This document shows, piece by piece, positions 1 to 6,903 of a stretch of 52,849 bases of DNA. The notes beneath the pieces are model-generated. The model worked only from the letters and a program-made list of their open reading frames with translations, searched no databases and was not told the origin of the DNA. Both the position numbers and the translations under genes were made by a program. Where the stretch lies: contig SVGT01000010.1 of the NCBI GenBank assembly GCA_015056175.1, forward strand, positions 1 to 52,849. Reading direction: 5' to 3'. Source of the DNA: Clostridiales bacterium. Its GTDB lineage: Bacteria; Bacillota; Clostridia; Christensenellales; Aristaeellaceae. The first letter of the stretch is position 1. Each line of letters opens with the position of its first letter.

Positions 1-340
1 CGTCATCCCAATCATCGGGGATACAGTCCATAAATCTGTCAATGCGCTTGGTGAGAAAGAGAAAGGTACAATCCTTGCGCTCCTTTATCATCTTCCAGCA
101 TTCTGGGCGCCATGCATCTGCTTCCTCAATCAGAAAATCGGTGGAAAAGCAGGTATATACAATGCCGGATTTCATTTTGTAATTACCGTTCTTTAAGTGT
201 TCTATGGGCTTTGCAAAGTCCTTTGTTTTTTCAATGATACTTGTATCAACACCACGTTTTGCGTCGCCCTTGTGGATATAGCAATAGAGGCAGCCGTCGC
301 TGCACTTTTTGCAACCTCTCCACGGATTCCACATCGCCAT
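1..340 (-). CDS. DUF5131 (phage Gp37/Gp68-like) protein, 3' part outside window
   Basis: The first 113 residues are visible; the C-terminal part lies beyond the left edge. The start ATG at 340-338 is preceded by GAGGTGAG at a good distance. The N-terminus reads MAMWNPWRGCKKCSDGCLYC, which carries the WNPW.GC opening and the CX3CX2C cysteine cluster typical of the DUF5131 family, a radical-SAM-like family often found on phages and mobile DNA. The molecular function is not established. The segment is visibly more A/T-rich than the rest of the window and is followed by dispersed repeats, so recent transfer is plausible but inferred. Family assignment is confident; role is unknown. Confidence 0.85.
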   Translation of the reverse strand, partial: MAMWNPWRGCKKCSDGCLYCYIHKGDAKRGVDTSIIEKTKDFAKPIEHLKNGNYKMKSGIVYTCFSTDFLIEEADAWRPECWKMIKERKDCTFLFLTKRIDRFMDCIPDDWDD

Positions 341-458
341 ATTCTCACCTCGTCAAATTCGGGTTTATCGCTTTAATTCTATCACAGCAGTACACAAAAC
401 CACAAGCCAACAAAGGCTTGCGGTTTCGTTATTTGCTCGATGTAATAATGTAAGATAA

Positions 459-590
459 CTCCCTCCTTCACATCACCCTTACTGAAAGGGAGGTGGCGCG
501 GAGCGCCGGAGGGATTGTCCATTGACTTGAAGTGGCAATCCCACCACCGCAAGCGGTCCCCCTCCCTTTCACAAGGGAGGCTTTCCGCAG
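459..590. repeat. Dispersed palindromic repeat, copy A
   Basis: A segment built of short inverted repeats: the palindromic core GGCGCGGAGCGCC followed by GGAGGGATT, an arm ending CAATCCC, and CCTCCCTTTCACAAGGGAGG. The same core recurs at 641-738 (opposite orientation) and 18210-18252. Related short palindromic elements are common between genes in gut Clostridia; mobility is inferred. Together with copy B it fills most of the gene-free stretch 345-800. Confidence 0.75.
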
Positions 591-640
591 CATGCAGCAA
601 TGACAAGCTTCGATCACATGCGAAACATACCAAGCCAAAG

Positions 641-738
641 GCCCCCTTGTGAAAGGGGGCTGTCACGTAGTGACGGGGGATTGCTGAATTGCTTCGTGTT
701 GCAAACCCTCCGGCGCTCCGCGCCTTCCGCAGCCGCAG
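641..738. repeat. Dispersed palindromic repeat, copy B (inverted relative to A)
   Basis: Contains CCCCCTTGTGAAAGGGGG, then the small palindrome GTCACGTAGTGAC, GGGGGATTGCTGAATTGC and CCCTCCGGCGCTCCGCGCC, which is the reverse complement of the core of copy A. Copies A and B therefore face each other about 50 bp apart. No reading frame with a ribosome binding site lies in it. Confidence 0.72.
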
Positions 739-802
739 TCACCGCCTGCGCATCGGATATGAAAAAGCCTGCCGTCTGCGATACACAGACAGCAGGCTGC
801 AT

Positions 803-1627
803 TTACAGCGTCAGGATGCTTTGGAACGCGTCAAAGGTGCGCTGCACGGCGCCCGGGGCGGAGGAAATTTCGGCGGTCAGGGGGCCGTCGTAGCCGATTT
901 CCCGCAGCGCCTCCATCACCGCCGGGAAGGGCACGTCGCCCTCCAGCAGCTCGCAAAAGCCCTGCAGCGTGCCCACGTTCTTTTTGAAATCCTTCACGTG
1001 GACGCGGGCGATGCGCTTGCCCAGGATGCGGATCCACTGCTCGGGATACCCGACGTGCAGGATATTGCCCACGTCCATGTACACCCGGATGTACTCCGAA
1101 CCGATCCTGTCGATAAAATCCCGCATTTCAAGAGGCGAAAGCAAGAATCCGTTCCACACGTTTTCGATCCCGACGGTGATCCTGTTTTCTTCGGCGTACC
1201 GGGCAAGCTCTTTCATGGCGCAAAGTGCCCTGTCGTACACCACATCGTAGGGAAGCACGGGCGCATCGGGGAGGAAGGGCACCTCCACAGCGCCGGGGAT
1301 GATGAGGATGGTATCCGCCCCAAGCACCCGGGCTCTGCGGATCTGCTCTTTTGCGACCTGCATGGCTTTTGCCCGGACGGCGGGATCGTCCGCTGTGAAG
1401 GAGTACTTCCAGTACAGCCCGCTTGCCAGCGAGGACAATCGGACGCCTGCGTTTTCTGCGGTTTTGCGGTAGGAAAGCAGCGTTTCATCCGGCGTCAGAA
1501 GCCCCATGGCGCCCTCTTCGTCCAGGGAAAGCTCCAATGTGTCATAGCCCGTCTTGCCGGCAAGCGCAATGCATTCCTCCAGCGTCAGGCTCCATGGGAA
1601 GGCGCTGATGTGGATGCCTGTTTTCAT
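803..1627 (-). CDS. Sugar-phosphate isomerase/epimerase, AP-endonuclease-2-like TIM barrel
   Basis: 274 residues, about the usual size for xylose-isomerase-like TIM-barrel enzymes such as L-ribulose-5-phosphate 3-epimerases and hexulose-phosphate isomerases. Family landmarks are GIHISAFPWSLTLEECI at the N-terminus, IENVWNGFLLSP near residue 150, YMDVGNIL near 180 (metal-binding Asp), RVHVKDFKK near 200 and TAEISSAP near the end, which supply the usual Glu/Asp/His/Glu metal ligands. The start ATG has GGGGGAA upstream. It is the last gene of a four-gene minus-strand operon and follows the unnamed conserved protein by 18 bp, which suggests that both act on the same sugar or cyclitol. The exact substrate cannot be told. 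Confidence 0.85.
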   Translation of the reverse strand: MKTGIHISAFPWSLTLEECIALAGKTGYDTLELSLDEEGAMGLLTPDETLLSYRKTAENAGVRLSSLASGLYWKYSFTADDPAVRAKAMQVAKEQIRRARVLGADTILIIPGAVEVPFLPDAPVLPYDVVYDRALCAMKELARYAEENRITVGIENVWNGFLLSPLEMRDFIDRIGSEYIRVYMDVGNILHVGYPEQWIRILGKRIARVHVKDFKKNVGTLQGFCELLEGDVPFPAVMEALREIGYDGPLTAEISSAPGAVQRTFDAFQSILTL

Positions 1628-1645
1628 TCTGCGTTCCCCCGGCCT

Positions 1646-2488
1646 TTATTTTTCCAGCACCTTTTTGACAAAGGCGGCGTTTTCCGCAAGGTGATCCTTG
1701 TATTTCTGGAACACGCCCACGGCGCACAGATCGCCCGGCTTGATGTTCTGGTAGGTTTCCTCAATGGCGCGGAAGGCGATTTCGGATACCTCCTCCGGCG
1801 TTTTGCCGCGGAACATCTGCCCGCCGGAGAAGATCTTGAAGGCGATGACGGGCTTTTCGATCTTCCGGATGGCGTCAAACATCAGTGCCCTGTCCTCCTC
1901 GTGGAAGACGATCTCCTTGGGTTTGCCGGTGATAAAGGAACTGGGCCGTGCCTGACCGCGGTTGCGGGTGTTGTGCAGGCACAGCACGTAAAAGTCCGCG
2001 CCCCAGTTTTCCCTTTCCGCATGCAGCGCACGCTCGGGCACATGGGTGCCGATGGCGGCCTTGAAGCCCAGGCTGTGGATAAAGGCCAGGCGCTTGCGGA
2101 TCTCGTCAAAATCCTCTTTTTCGTAGAGTTCGTCAAAGGTGGTGCCCTGATGATAGATGCCCAGCGGCTCAAACTCTGCCATGCGCCGCACGTTTTCGTA
2201 AAAATCCGGCGCGCCGGGGAAGGTCTGGAAAATGACGTTCATTTTGCCGCCCGCCGCCCGGTATTTTTTCAGCGTATCCAGCATAAAATCGCTGGCCAGC
2301 GCCAGGATGGTGTTGTAGCCGCATTCCCAGGCCCGGTCCATGGCGGCAAGCACGTTGGTCTGGTTGTAGTATTCCAGCATTTCGGGGCCGGGGTAGATGT
2401 CCGGAATATAGGAATTGGCGTGGAAGGGATTATCGCCGATGATCATGCGGGTGACCCTGGTGCCAAAGAAATCCACAGTGGGCAGCAT
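1646..2488 (-). CDS. Conserved protein of unnamed family, paralogue of 47569-48420
   Basis: 280 residues, cytosolic, no signal peptide or membrane segment. I do not recognise a named family. Alternating hydrophobic strands and motifs such as VDFFGTRVTRMIIGDNPF (residues 5-22), GYNTILALASD, IAFKIFSGGQMF (about residue 220) and VGVFQKYKDHL suggest a TIM-barrel-like fold, possibly related to aldo-keto-reductase-type barrels; that is inference. A clear homologue of the same length lies at 47569-48420 and shares FFG..VT..I.GDNPF, SSFITGK.K, the KP.IAFK.F.GGQMF block and GVFQ. The ribosome binding site is GGAGG, 7 nt before ATG. It sits between the acetyltransferase and the isomerase in the sugar operon, so a carbohydrate role is likely. 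Confidence 0.7.
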   Translation of the reverse strand: MLPTVDFFGTRVTRMIIGDNPFHANSYIPDIYPGPEMLEYYNQTNVLAAMDRAWECGYNTILALASDFMLDTLKKYRAAGGKMNVIFQTFPGAPDFYENVRRMAEFEPLGIYHQGTTFDELYEKEDFDEIRKRLAFIHSLGFKAAIGTHVPERALHAERENWGADFYVLCLHNTRNRGQARPSSFITGKPKEIVFHEEDRALMFDAIRKIEKPVIAFKIFSGGQMFRGKTPEEVSEIAFRAIEETYQNIKPGDLCAVGVFQKYKDHLAENAAFVKKVLEK

Positions 2489-2539
2489 AAGGAAACCTCC
2501 TTTTACGTCAGGGAATGGGGATGGGGACGGCGGAAAAAA

Positions 2540-3670
2540 TCAGAAGGTATCCGCCGCCGTCATGGTAAAGGGCAGGGGCAGCCAGCCCTGGGGCATGCGG
2601 CTGTCGCACACGGCGTTTTCAAGATCCATCAGCATGCGCTGGGCTTCCAGATGGGAAAGGGCATAGTCGGGCGTGAGGCCTTCTTCCGCAACGGAAACCT
2701 GATTGTCCTTTACCCGGATGGTAAAGGAAGGCTGATCCTCCACCTGCACGGTAACGCAGCCGTCCGAAAGGCGCATGTAGCTGCTCTTGAGCGACAGAAG
2801 CGTGTCCACCACCCTGGGGAAGTTCAGAATGTGGATCATTTCAAAGGTGCCGATGTAGCGATCCTCGCACAGACGGGAGAGGATGTGGATACGCTCCTTC
2901 TGGTAGGGCGCGCAGTGGAGGGTGATGCTCTCCTGCCCGGCAAAGGCCAGATAGCTCTTGAGCACCAGGGGCAGAAGCTGTTCATCCACAAGGGCAATTT
3001 CGCCCGCCGTCATCAGATAGCCGGCCAATTCGCCGTGCACGCGGATCACATAGCATTCCGCGTTCCAGTTGTGCATGATGTTCATGTATTCTTCCCGGGG
3101 ACGGGTGCCGTGGACGGGCATTTTATGGGACAGGGCATGGCAGAAATCCACCTCGTCCTGCTTTTCCTCGGTGAGGGGGGAGAAGGTGATGTGGCTTGCA
3201 TCCTGATCGCGCAGCGCGTGACGGAGGTTGGTGGTATTGACGGTGTAATGGAGGCTGACGCCCATGTGCTCAAAGCCAAAGTAATTATAGCGCTGCCTTT
3301 GTCCGCCCAGGATCATCAGGTCATGACCCCGCTCGCGGGCGTCGTCCATGGCCATTTTCATCAGGTGCTTCATGTGGCCTTCGCCCCGGGAGTAGGGGTG
3401 CACGCTGACGGTGCCGATGAAGCCGCAGGACAGCTTTTTATCCAGCATGTTCATTTCCAGTGGGCGGCAGGCCACCATGGCGCGGATGCGGCCCTGCTGC
3501 TTGGCCAGGAAGTGCCAGTCGGAAAAGTCGGGGGCGTCGTCTGCGTAGGCCTTGGGCAGGAGCTTTTTGAAATCGTGGGGCTCGTGAGCCTGGGAGAATA
3601 CGAAGTTGGCAAAGTCCACGATCTCTTCGCGGTCCTGGGGGCAGGCCACGGTGTACAGGGTTTCTTTCAT
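2540..3670 (-). CDS. Eis-like GNAT N-acetyltransferase with C-terminal sterol-carrier-like domain
   Basis: 376 residues, near the roughly 400 typical of Eis-type enzymes. The N-terminal GNAT domain has the acetyl-CoA loop VSVHPYSRGEGHMKHLMKMA (near residue 91) followed by LMILGGQRQRYNYFGFEHMG, the hallmark of the Eis group. A second GNAT-like region and a C-terminal SCP2-like part (VEDQPSFTIRVKDNQVSV) follow. Eis-family proteins acetylate amines, but the substrate here is unknown; in this operon it may modify an aminosugar or simply travel with the kinase. The start ATG is preceded by GAGAGG. It begins 28 bp after the kinase stop and is followed after 51 bp by the unnamed conserved gene. Confidence 0.85.
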   Translation of the reverse strand: MKETLYTVACPQDREEIVDFANFVFSQAHEPHDFKKLLPKAYADDAPDFSDWHFLAKQQGRIRAMVACRPLEMNMLDKKLSCGFIGTVSVHPYSRGEGHMKHLMKMAMDDARERGHDLMILGGQRQRYNYFGFEHMGVSLHYTVNTTNLRHALRDQDASHITFSPLTEEKQDEVDFCHALSHKMPVHGTRPREEYMNIMHNWNAECYVIRVHGELAGYLMTAGEIALVDEQLLPLVLKSYLAFAGQESITLHCAPYQKERIHILSRLCEDRYIGTFEMIHILNFPRVVDTLLSLKSSYMRLSDGCVTVQVEDQPSFTIRVKDNQVSVAEEGLTPDYALSHLEAQRMLMDLENAVCDSRMPQGWLPLPFTMTAADTF

Positions 3671-3698
3671 TGCGGGAACCTCTCTTTAATAAATTGTT

Positions 3699-4631
3699 TC
3701 AGTAACGGATGGGGGTGCAGCGGGCCAGCAGCTTTCGGACGCTTTCGCCCTCGGCCATGCTGGTGCCGGGGAGCATGATGGTGGCGCAGGAGGCGCTGAC
3801 GCCAAGGCACAGCGCATCGCTTGCCGATTGGCCGTCTGCAAGGGCATGGCACACGGCGGCAAGCATGGCGTCGCCTGCGCCGTATACGCCCCGGACGGGC
3901 ACGTCAATGGTGGGGCAGAAAACGGCTTCATCCCGTGTTACCATCAGGGCGCCTTCTTTTCCGCGGGAGTGGCAGATCATGGAAACGCCCGTGTCCTGCA
4001 AAAGCTTTCTCAGATGAGGAAGGGCTTCCTGCACGGAGGAAATGTCCCTGTTCAGCAGTTTGCGCAGCTCCTGCTCGTTTGGCTTGATCAGGTCGGGCGC
4101 GGCCTTGAGTACTTCCCTAAGCGCCTCTCCGTCGCAGTCCGCCGCCACAAAGCAGCCCTTTTCATGGGCCTTTTCGCACAGCGTCCGGTAATATGCGGCA
4201 GGCGCGCCCTTGGGCAGGCTGCCCGTCAGCACCAGATAATCGCCCTTTTGCAGGGAGGAAAGCACCTGGTTTTCCATTTCCTGCAGCTTGAAGGGGGTGA
4301 CGGGGGCGCTTTCCTCGTTGATCTCGATGGTGCAATTCCGGGAGGCGTCCTGGATCTTCAAATTGACGCGCAGCGCGCCGGGGCAGGGGATGAGGGCGGC
4401 GGGCACGCGGCTGTCCGCCAGCGCCTTTTCCAGCACGGCGGGCGTGCCTGCAAAGGTGAAGCCGTGAAGCCTGACCTTGGCGCCCAGGTTTTTGAGCATC
4501 CTGGCCACGTTCATGCCTTTGCCGCCTGCGTCCTCCCGGATCACCTTCACCCGGTTGGCGCTGTCCATTTCAAAGCGCTCGAGCGCTACGGTTTTATCAA
4601 TACAGGGGTTGAGAGACAATACCCAGATCAT
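3699..4631 (-). CDS. PfkB-family sugar kinase, 1-phosphofructokinase type
   Basis: 310 residues. The N-terminus MIWVLSLNPCIDKTVALE matches the 1-phosphofructokinase/tagatose-6-phosphate kinase branch of the PfkB family. GGKGMNVARMLKNLG (near residue 37) is PfkB signature 1 and VYGAGDAMLAA (about residue 252) is signature 2, with the catalytic Asp and anion hole. Two ATGs lie six bases apart; the second (4631) gives the conserved N-terminus and a normal distance to AAGGGGG, so it is preferred over 4637. It is the first gene of a four-gene operon and has a strong promoter at 4674-4703. It would phosphorylate a sugar phosphate in the cytosol; fructose-1-phosphate is the most likely substrate, without proof. 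Confidence 0.88.
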   Translation of the reverse strand: MIWVLSLNPCIDKTVALERFEMDSANRVKVIREDAGGKGMNVARMLKNLGAKVRLHGFTFAGTPAVLEKALADSRVPAALIPCPGALRVNLKIQDASRNCTIEINEESAPVTPFKLQEMENQVLSSLQKGDYLVLTGSLPKGAPAAYYRTLCEKAHEKGCFVAADCDGEALREVLKAAPDLIKPNEQELRKLLNRDISSVQEALPHLRKLLQDTGVSMICHSRGKEGALMVTRDEAVFCPTIDVPVRGVYGAGDAMLAAVCHALADGQSASDALCLGVSASCATIMLPGTSMAEGESVRKLLARCTPIRY

Positions 4632-4673
4632 GTGCATTTTCCCCCTTGAATTTGATCGCTTGTCGGTAAAATC

Positions 4674-4703
4674 AGTATACTATACCCCTTCGCGGCGTGT
4701 CAA
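4674..4703 (-). promoter_or_regulatory. SigA-type promoter of the sugar kinase operon
   Basis: On the minus strand TTGACA (4703-4698), an 18-bp spacer and TATACT (4679-4674), 43 bp before the kinase start. Both hexamers are near consensus. Confidence 0.85.
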
Positions 4704-4706
4704 TTT

Positions 4707-4762
4707 GGTGGAACAAAATGAACATTGCACAATATCGGCGGAATAAAGTGAACAGTGCACAA
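4707..4762. repeat. Two 26-bp direct repeats with 30-bp period, possible IS21-like end
   Basis: The units at 4707-4732 and 4737-4762 match at 21 of 26 positions; both carry GGAA.AAA.TGAACA.TGCACAA with exactly 30-bp spacing. Repeated motifs of this kind occur at the termini of IS21-family elements, and this could be a relic end, but no transposase is nearby. They lie just upstream of the kinase promoter and beside the DnaA-box cluster, so a regulatory role is an alternative. Confidence 0.5.
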
Positions 4763-4819
4763 AGCGATGCAGGGGCGCACATGACGGACATCCTGCAAAC
4801 GGACGGCAGAGGGTGCATA

Positions 4820-5165
4820 CAAATATTTCAAAAATATTACATAAATCGCCCATTTATTAACAATTGTGGAAAATTTCCGGAAATGAAGTTTTCCACCGTC
4901 CAAATTGTGGATAACTTTCAACCATACAGGGGGTTTTCCCACAAAAAGGGGCAAAAACAAGGGTTTACAAGGCTTTTTTTGTGGATAACTCTGTGGATAA
5001 TGTGGAAAAGTACGCCCTTTTGCAATATTCGATTGTGGAAAATCCCGGGGCTGGATCGGTGAAAAAAACGGGTCAAAACAGGTATTTTCGGTCAAAATGC
5101 CCACGAATTTCACCGAAAATGCCATTGACAGGGGAAAAAACGGGGAAAAACGCGATTGTGGAAAA
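4820..5165. other. DnaA-box cluster with AT-rich stretch, candidate replication-related region
   Basis: Read directly: three exact TTATCCACA boxes on the minus strand (4906-4914, 4980-4988, 4992-5000), four TTTTCCACA boxes (4865-4873, 5001-5009, 5034-5042, 5157-5165) and two weaker plus-strand matches (4889-4897, 4935-4943). An AT-rich stretch (about 4820-4865) adjoins them. A 9-bp inverted repeat (5084-5092 with 5112-5120) also lies inside. Genes diverge on both sides. Neither dnaA nor dnaN is in the window, so this may be an origin, a DnaA-titrating or reactivating site, or a DnaA-controlled promoter region. It accounts for the 600-bp gene-free gap. Confidence 0.75.
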
Positions 5166-5253
5166 CCCGGGTCCGGAAAAGTTCAAACTTTTGTGACTTG
5201 ACAGCATACTGCCTGTGCAAAAGTGCATAATCTGTTGCGCGGAGGTGTGTCCA

Positions 5254-5952
5254 ATGATCAGGATGCTGAAAGAAAGGGTTGTGATCACCCTGTGCGCCTT
5301 TGGGGTGCTGCTGGTATTTGCAGCCGTATCGCCGCGGCCGGCAAGGCCTGCGGTGCCCGCCCGTCCCGTCAGCGCGGGAGGGCTTGAGGGCATGGTGATC
5401 TGCGTGGATGCGGGTCACGGCGGGCAGGACGGCGGCGCAAGGGCCAGGGATTCGCTCACGTGGGAAAGGGAGATCAATCTGCAGGTGGCAAAAAAGGTGC
5501 AGCGGGCGCTGGAGGAGGCCGGCGCAAGGGTCATCATGACAAGGGAGGATGAGGGCGAGCATTTTGAAAGCAAGCGGCAGGAGCTGACAGAAAGGCTCCG
5601 TCTGGCGCAGGAAAACGGAGCGCAGATGCTTTTGTCCATCCACATGAACGAGTACAGGTCGCGCCTGGAAAGCGGCCCGCAGGTGTTTTACCGGGAGGGG
5701 CAGGAGCAAAGCCGCCTGCTGGCAGGGGCGCTGCAGAGCGCGTTGATCAGCCAATTGCAGCCCAAAAAGCAGCGCACGGCGCTGGCGGGGGATTATTTTA
5801 TTCTGTCATCCGAGCTCCCCTCGGTGCTGGTGGAGTGCGGCTTTCTGTCCAACAGCGACGAGGAAAAGCTGCTGCTGACGGACGCATATCAGGAAAAGAT
5901 CGCGCGGGCGGTATGCACGGGCGTGGAGGAATTTGTGCGTTTGTCCCGGTGA
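5254..5952 (+). CDS. cwlD: N-acetylmuramoyl-L-alanine amidase, CwlD type
   Basis: 232 residues, matching CwlD. The start at 5254 is chosen because GGAGG lies 8 nt upstream; an in-frame ATG at 5215 has no such site. An N-terminal membrane or signal segment (residues about 8-25) leads to an Amidase_3 domain: ICVDAGHGGQDGGA (zinc His, near residue 55), the zinc Glu in WEREINL, LSIHMNEY (second zinc His) and the catalytic Glu in VLVECGFLSN. CwlD removes peptide stems so that muramic-delta-lactam can form in the spore cortex, so its presence suggests an endospore former, though similar amidases exist in non-sporulators. It is transcribed away from the DnaA-box region; no clean SigA promoter was seen. 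Confidence 0.88.
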   Translation: MIRMLKERVVITLCAFGVLLVFAAVSPRPARPAVPARPVSAGGLEGMVICVDAGHGGQDGGARARDSLTWEREINLQVAKKVQRALEEAGARVIMTREDEGEHFESKRQELTERLRLAQENGAQMLLSIHMNEYRSRLESGPQVFYREGQEQSRLLAGALQSALISQLQPKKQRTALAGDYFILSSELPSVLVECGFLSNSDEEKLLLTDAYQEKIARAVCTGVEEFVRLSR

Positions 5953-5956
5953 CGGA

Positions 5957-5972
5957 AAAAACGCGCGTTTTT
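5957..5972. terminator. Candidate hairpin terminator after the amidase
   Basis: A perfect 16-bp palindrome AAAAACGCGCGTTTTT four bases after the stop codon. The GC core is only 6 bp, so terminator strength is doubtful. Confidence 0.45.
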
Positions 5973-6068
5973 CGGGACGGGCAAAACTTTTGCCCCGAAA
6001 AATGCACTGGAAATGATCAAAAATGCACACAAAACAGGCAAAAGGGGCTCAAACGGCATTTTGCGCCC

Positions 6069-6096
6069 TTGACAGAAAAAAAGGGGGTGATATACT
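6069..6096 (+). promoter_or_regulatory. SigA promoter of the phage-like cassette
   Basis: TTGACA at 6069-6074, a 16-bp spacer and TATACT at 6091-6096. The SOS-like operator begins 16 bp downstream of the -10 box, where a bound repressor would block transcription. Confidence 0.8.
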
Positions 6097-6111
6097 GAAA
6101 GAGCAAATAAG

Positions 6112-6125
6112 CGAACAAACGTTCG
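6112..6125. promoter_or_regulatory. LexA/DinR (SOS) operator
   Basis: CGAACAAACGTTCG fits the Bacillus-type LexA operator CGAACRNRYGTTCG at every position. It lies between the -10 box and the start of the helix-turn-helix gene, so DNA damage is expected to induce this cassette. Confidence 0.8.
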
Positions 6126-6142
6126 CATTACCGGAGGTGCGT

Positions 6143-6367
6143 ATGAATCGTATGACGTATCAGACGCTGCGGGCGCAGATGGCGCTGCGCGGCCACAGCA
6201 TGGCCACATTGTCTCAGGCAATTGGCATGAAGTACAATACCTTCCTGCGCAAGATGCGCTGCGACAGCGAGTTTACCCTTGGCGAGGCGCTGCGCATCCG
6301 CAGGGAGCTGCGCTATCAGGGCGCGGTGGACGTGCTGTTTGCACAGGGTGTGGAGGAAACGGCGTGA
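6143..6367 (+). CDS. Small phage-like helix-turn-helix protein
   Basis: 74 residues. The start at 6143 is set by CCGGAGGTGCGT just upstream; a longer frame from 6023 would cross the promoter and operator. MNRMTYQTLRAQMALRGHSMATLSQAIGMKYNTFLRKMR resembles the Cro/CI-type fold seen in small phage regulators, with TLSQAIGMKYNTFLRKM as the probable helix-turn-helix. The remainder (LGEALRIRRELRY..AVDVLFAQ) looks like the usual tail of phage XRE-like proteins. It overlaps the next gene by 4 nt (GTGA) and is controlled by the SOS operator. No other phage genes are present, so this is an orphan cassette or a prophage remnant. DNA binding is likely; the target is unknown. Confidence 0.7.
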   Translation: MNRMTYQTLRAQMALRGHSMATLSQAIGMKYNTFLRKMRCDSEFTLGEALRIRRELRYQGAVDVLFAQGVEETA

Positions 6368-6852
6368 ACGTCCGGGAAGCTTATGCATACAGCCGCACCA
6401 AGGCGGGCATCCAAAGGGCCCGCGAGCTGATGGATGCGCCAAGGCGCCTTGAAAACCGCCTGACGCTGCTCTACGCCCGCATGGACGCCCTGCGGGAGCG
6501 CATGGCGCCTACCTATGGCATGCTGCAGGGGAGCAGACCCTCCCTGCCCGGGGATAAAACGGGCAGTCTGGCCGTGAAGCTGTGCGATACGGAACGGGAA
6601 GCGGAGCAATTGCTCCACCGGCTTTCCCTGTGCAGAAAAAAGCGGCTGGCGCTGATCAAAGACCTGCCGGAGGGCGTTGCGCGGGATGCGCTGAAGCTGG
6701 TGTATCTGGACGGCATGAACGTGCTTTACGCCGCGGAGAAGCTGTACGTGGACCCGCGGCAAATGGCCCGGTACCTGAACGCCGGGCTCTCCCAGGTGGC
6801 CATGCGCCTTGCCATGGGCGAAGCTTGCGCGGATGATGAAATGATGTTATAA
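6364..6852 (+). CDS. DUF1492-like phage late-regulator-type protein
   Basis: 162 residues from a GTG that overlaps the upstream stop by 4 nt, indicating translational coupling. The layout fits DUF1492/ArpU-type phage proteins: an N-terminal coiled-coil helix pair (about residues 15-50), a central stretch around GDKTGSLAVKLCDTEREAEQLL, then KRLALIKDLPEGVARDALKLVYLDGMNVLYAAEKLYVDPRQMARYLNAGLSQ, whose last part resembles the sigma-70 region-4-like helix-turn-helix of this family. Such proteins activate late phage genes. No phage structural genes are nearby, so any target lies elsewhere or has been lost. Family assignment is by pattern, moderately sure. The topoisomerase promoter starts within its 3' end. 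Confidence 0.65.
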   Translation: MNVREAYAYSRTKAGIQRARELMDAPRRLENRLTLLYARMDALRERMAPTYGMLQGSRPSLPGDKTGSLAVKLCDTEREAEQLLHRLSLCRKKRLALIKDLPEGVARDALKLVYLDGMNVLYAAEKLYVDPRQMARYLNAGLSQVAMRLAMGEACADDEMML

Positions 6853-6853
6853 T
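6825..6853 (+). promoter_or_regulatory. Promoter of the topoisomerase B-subunit gene
   Basis: TTGCGC (6825-6830), a 17-bp spacer and consensus TATAAT (6848-6853). It overlaps the end of the preceding coding region. Confidence 0.75.
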
Positions 6854-6903
6854 ATTTAATTGCCTGTATGACGGGCAAAAACCAAGGGATCAGGAGTTGC
6901 TAC

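Noticed and set aside
689-3778. Very long open frame (over 1000 codons) on the plus strand
   Set aside because: It runs antisense to four well-supported minus-strand genes, lacks a ribosome binding site and has low-complexity His/Gly/Val content typical of GC-rich shadow frames.
4820-5165. Firm call of oriC
   Set aside because: DnaA boxes alone do not prove an origin and dnaA/dnaN are absent, so the feature is listed only as a candidate region.
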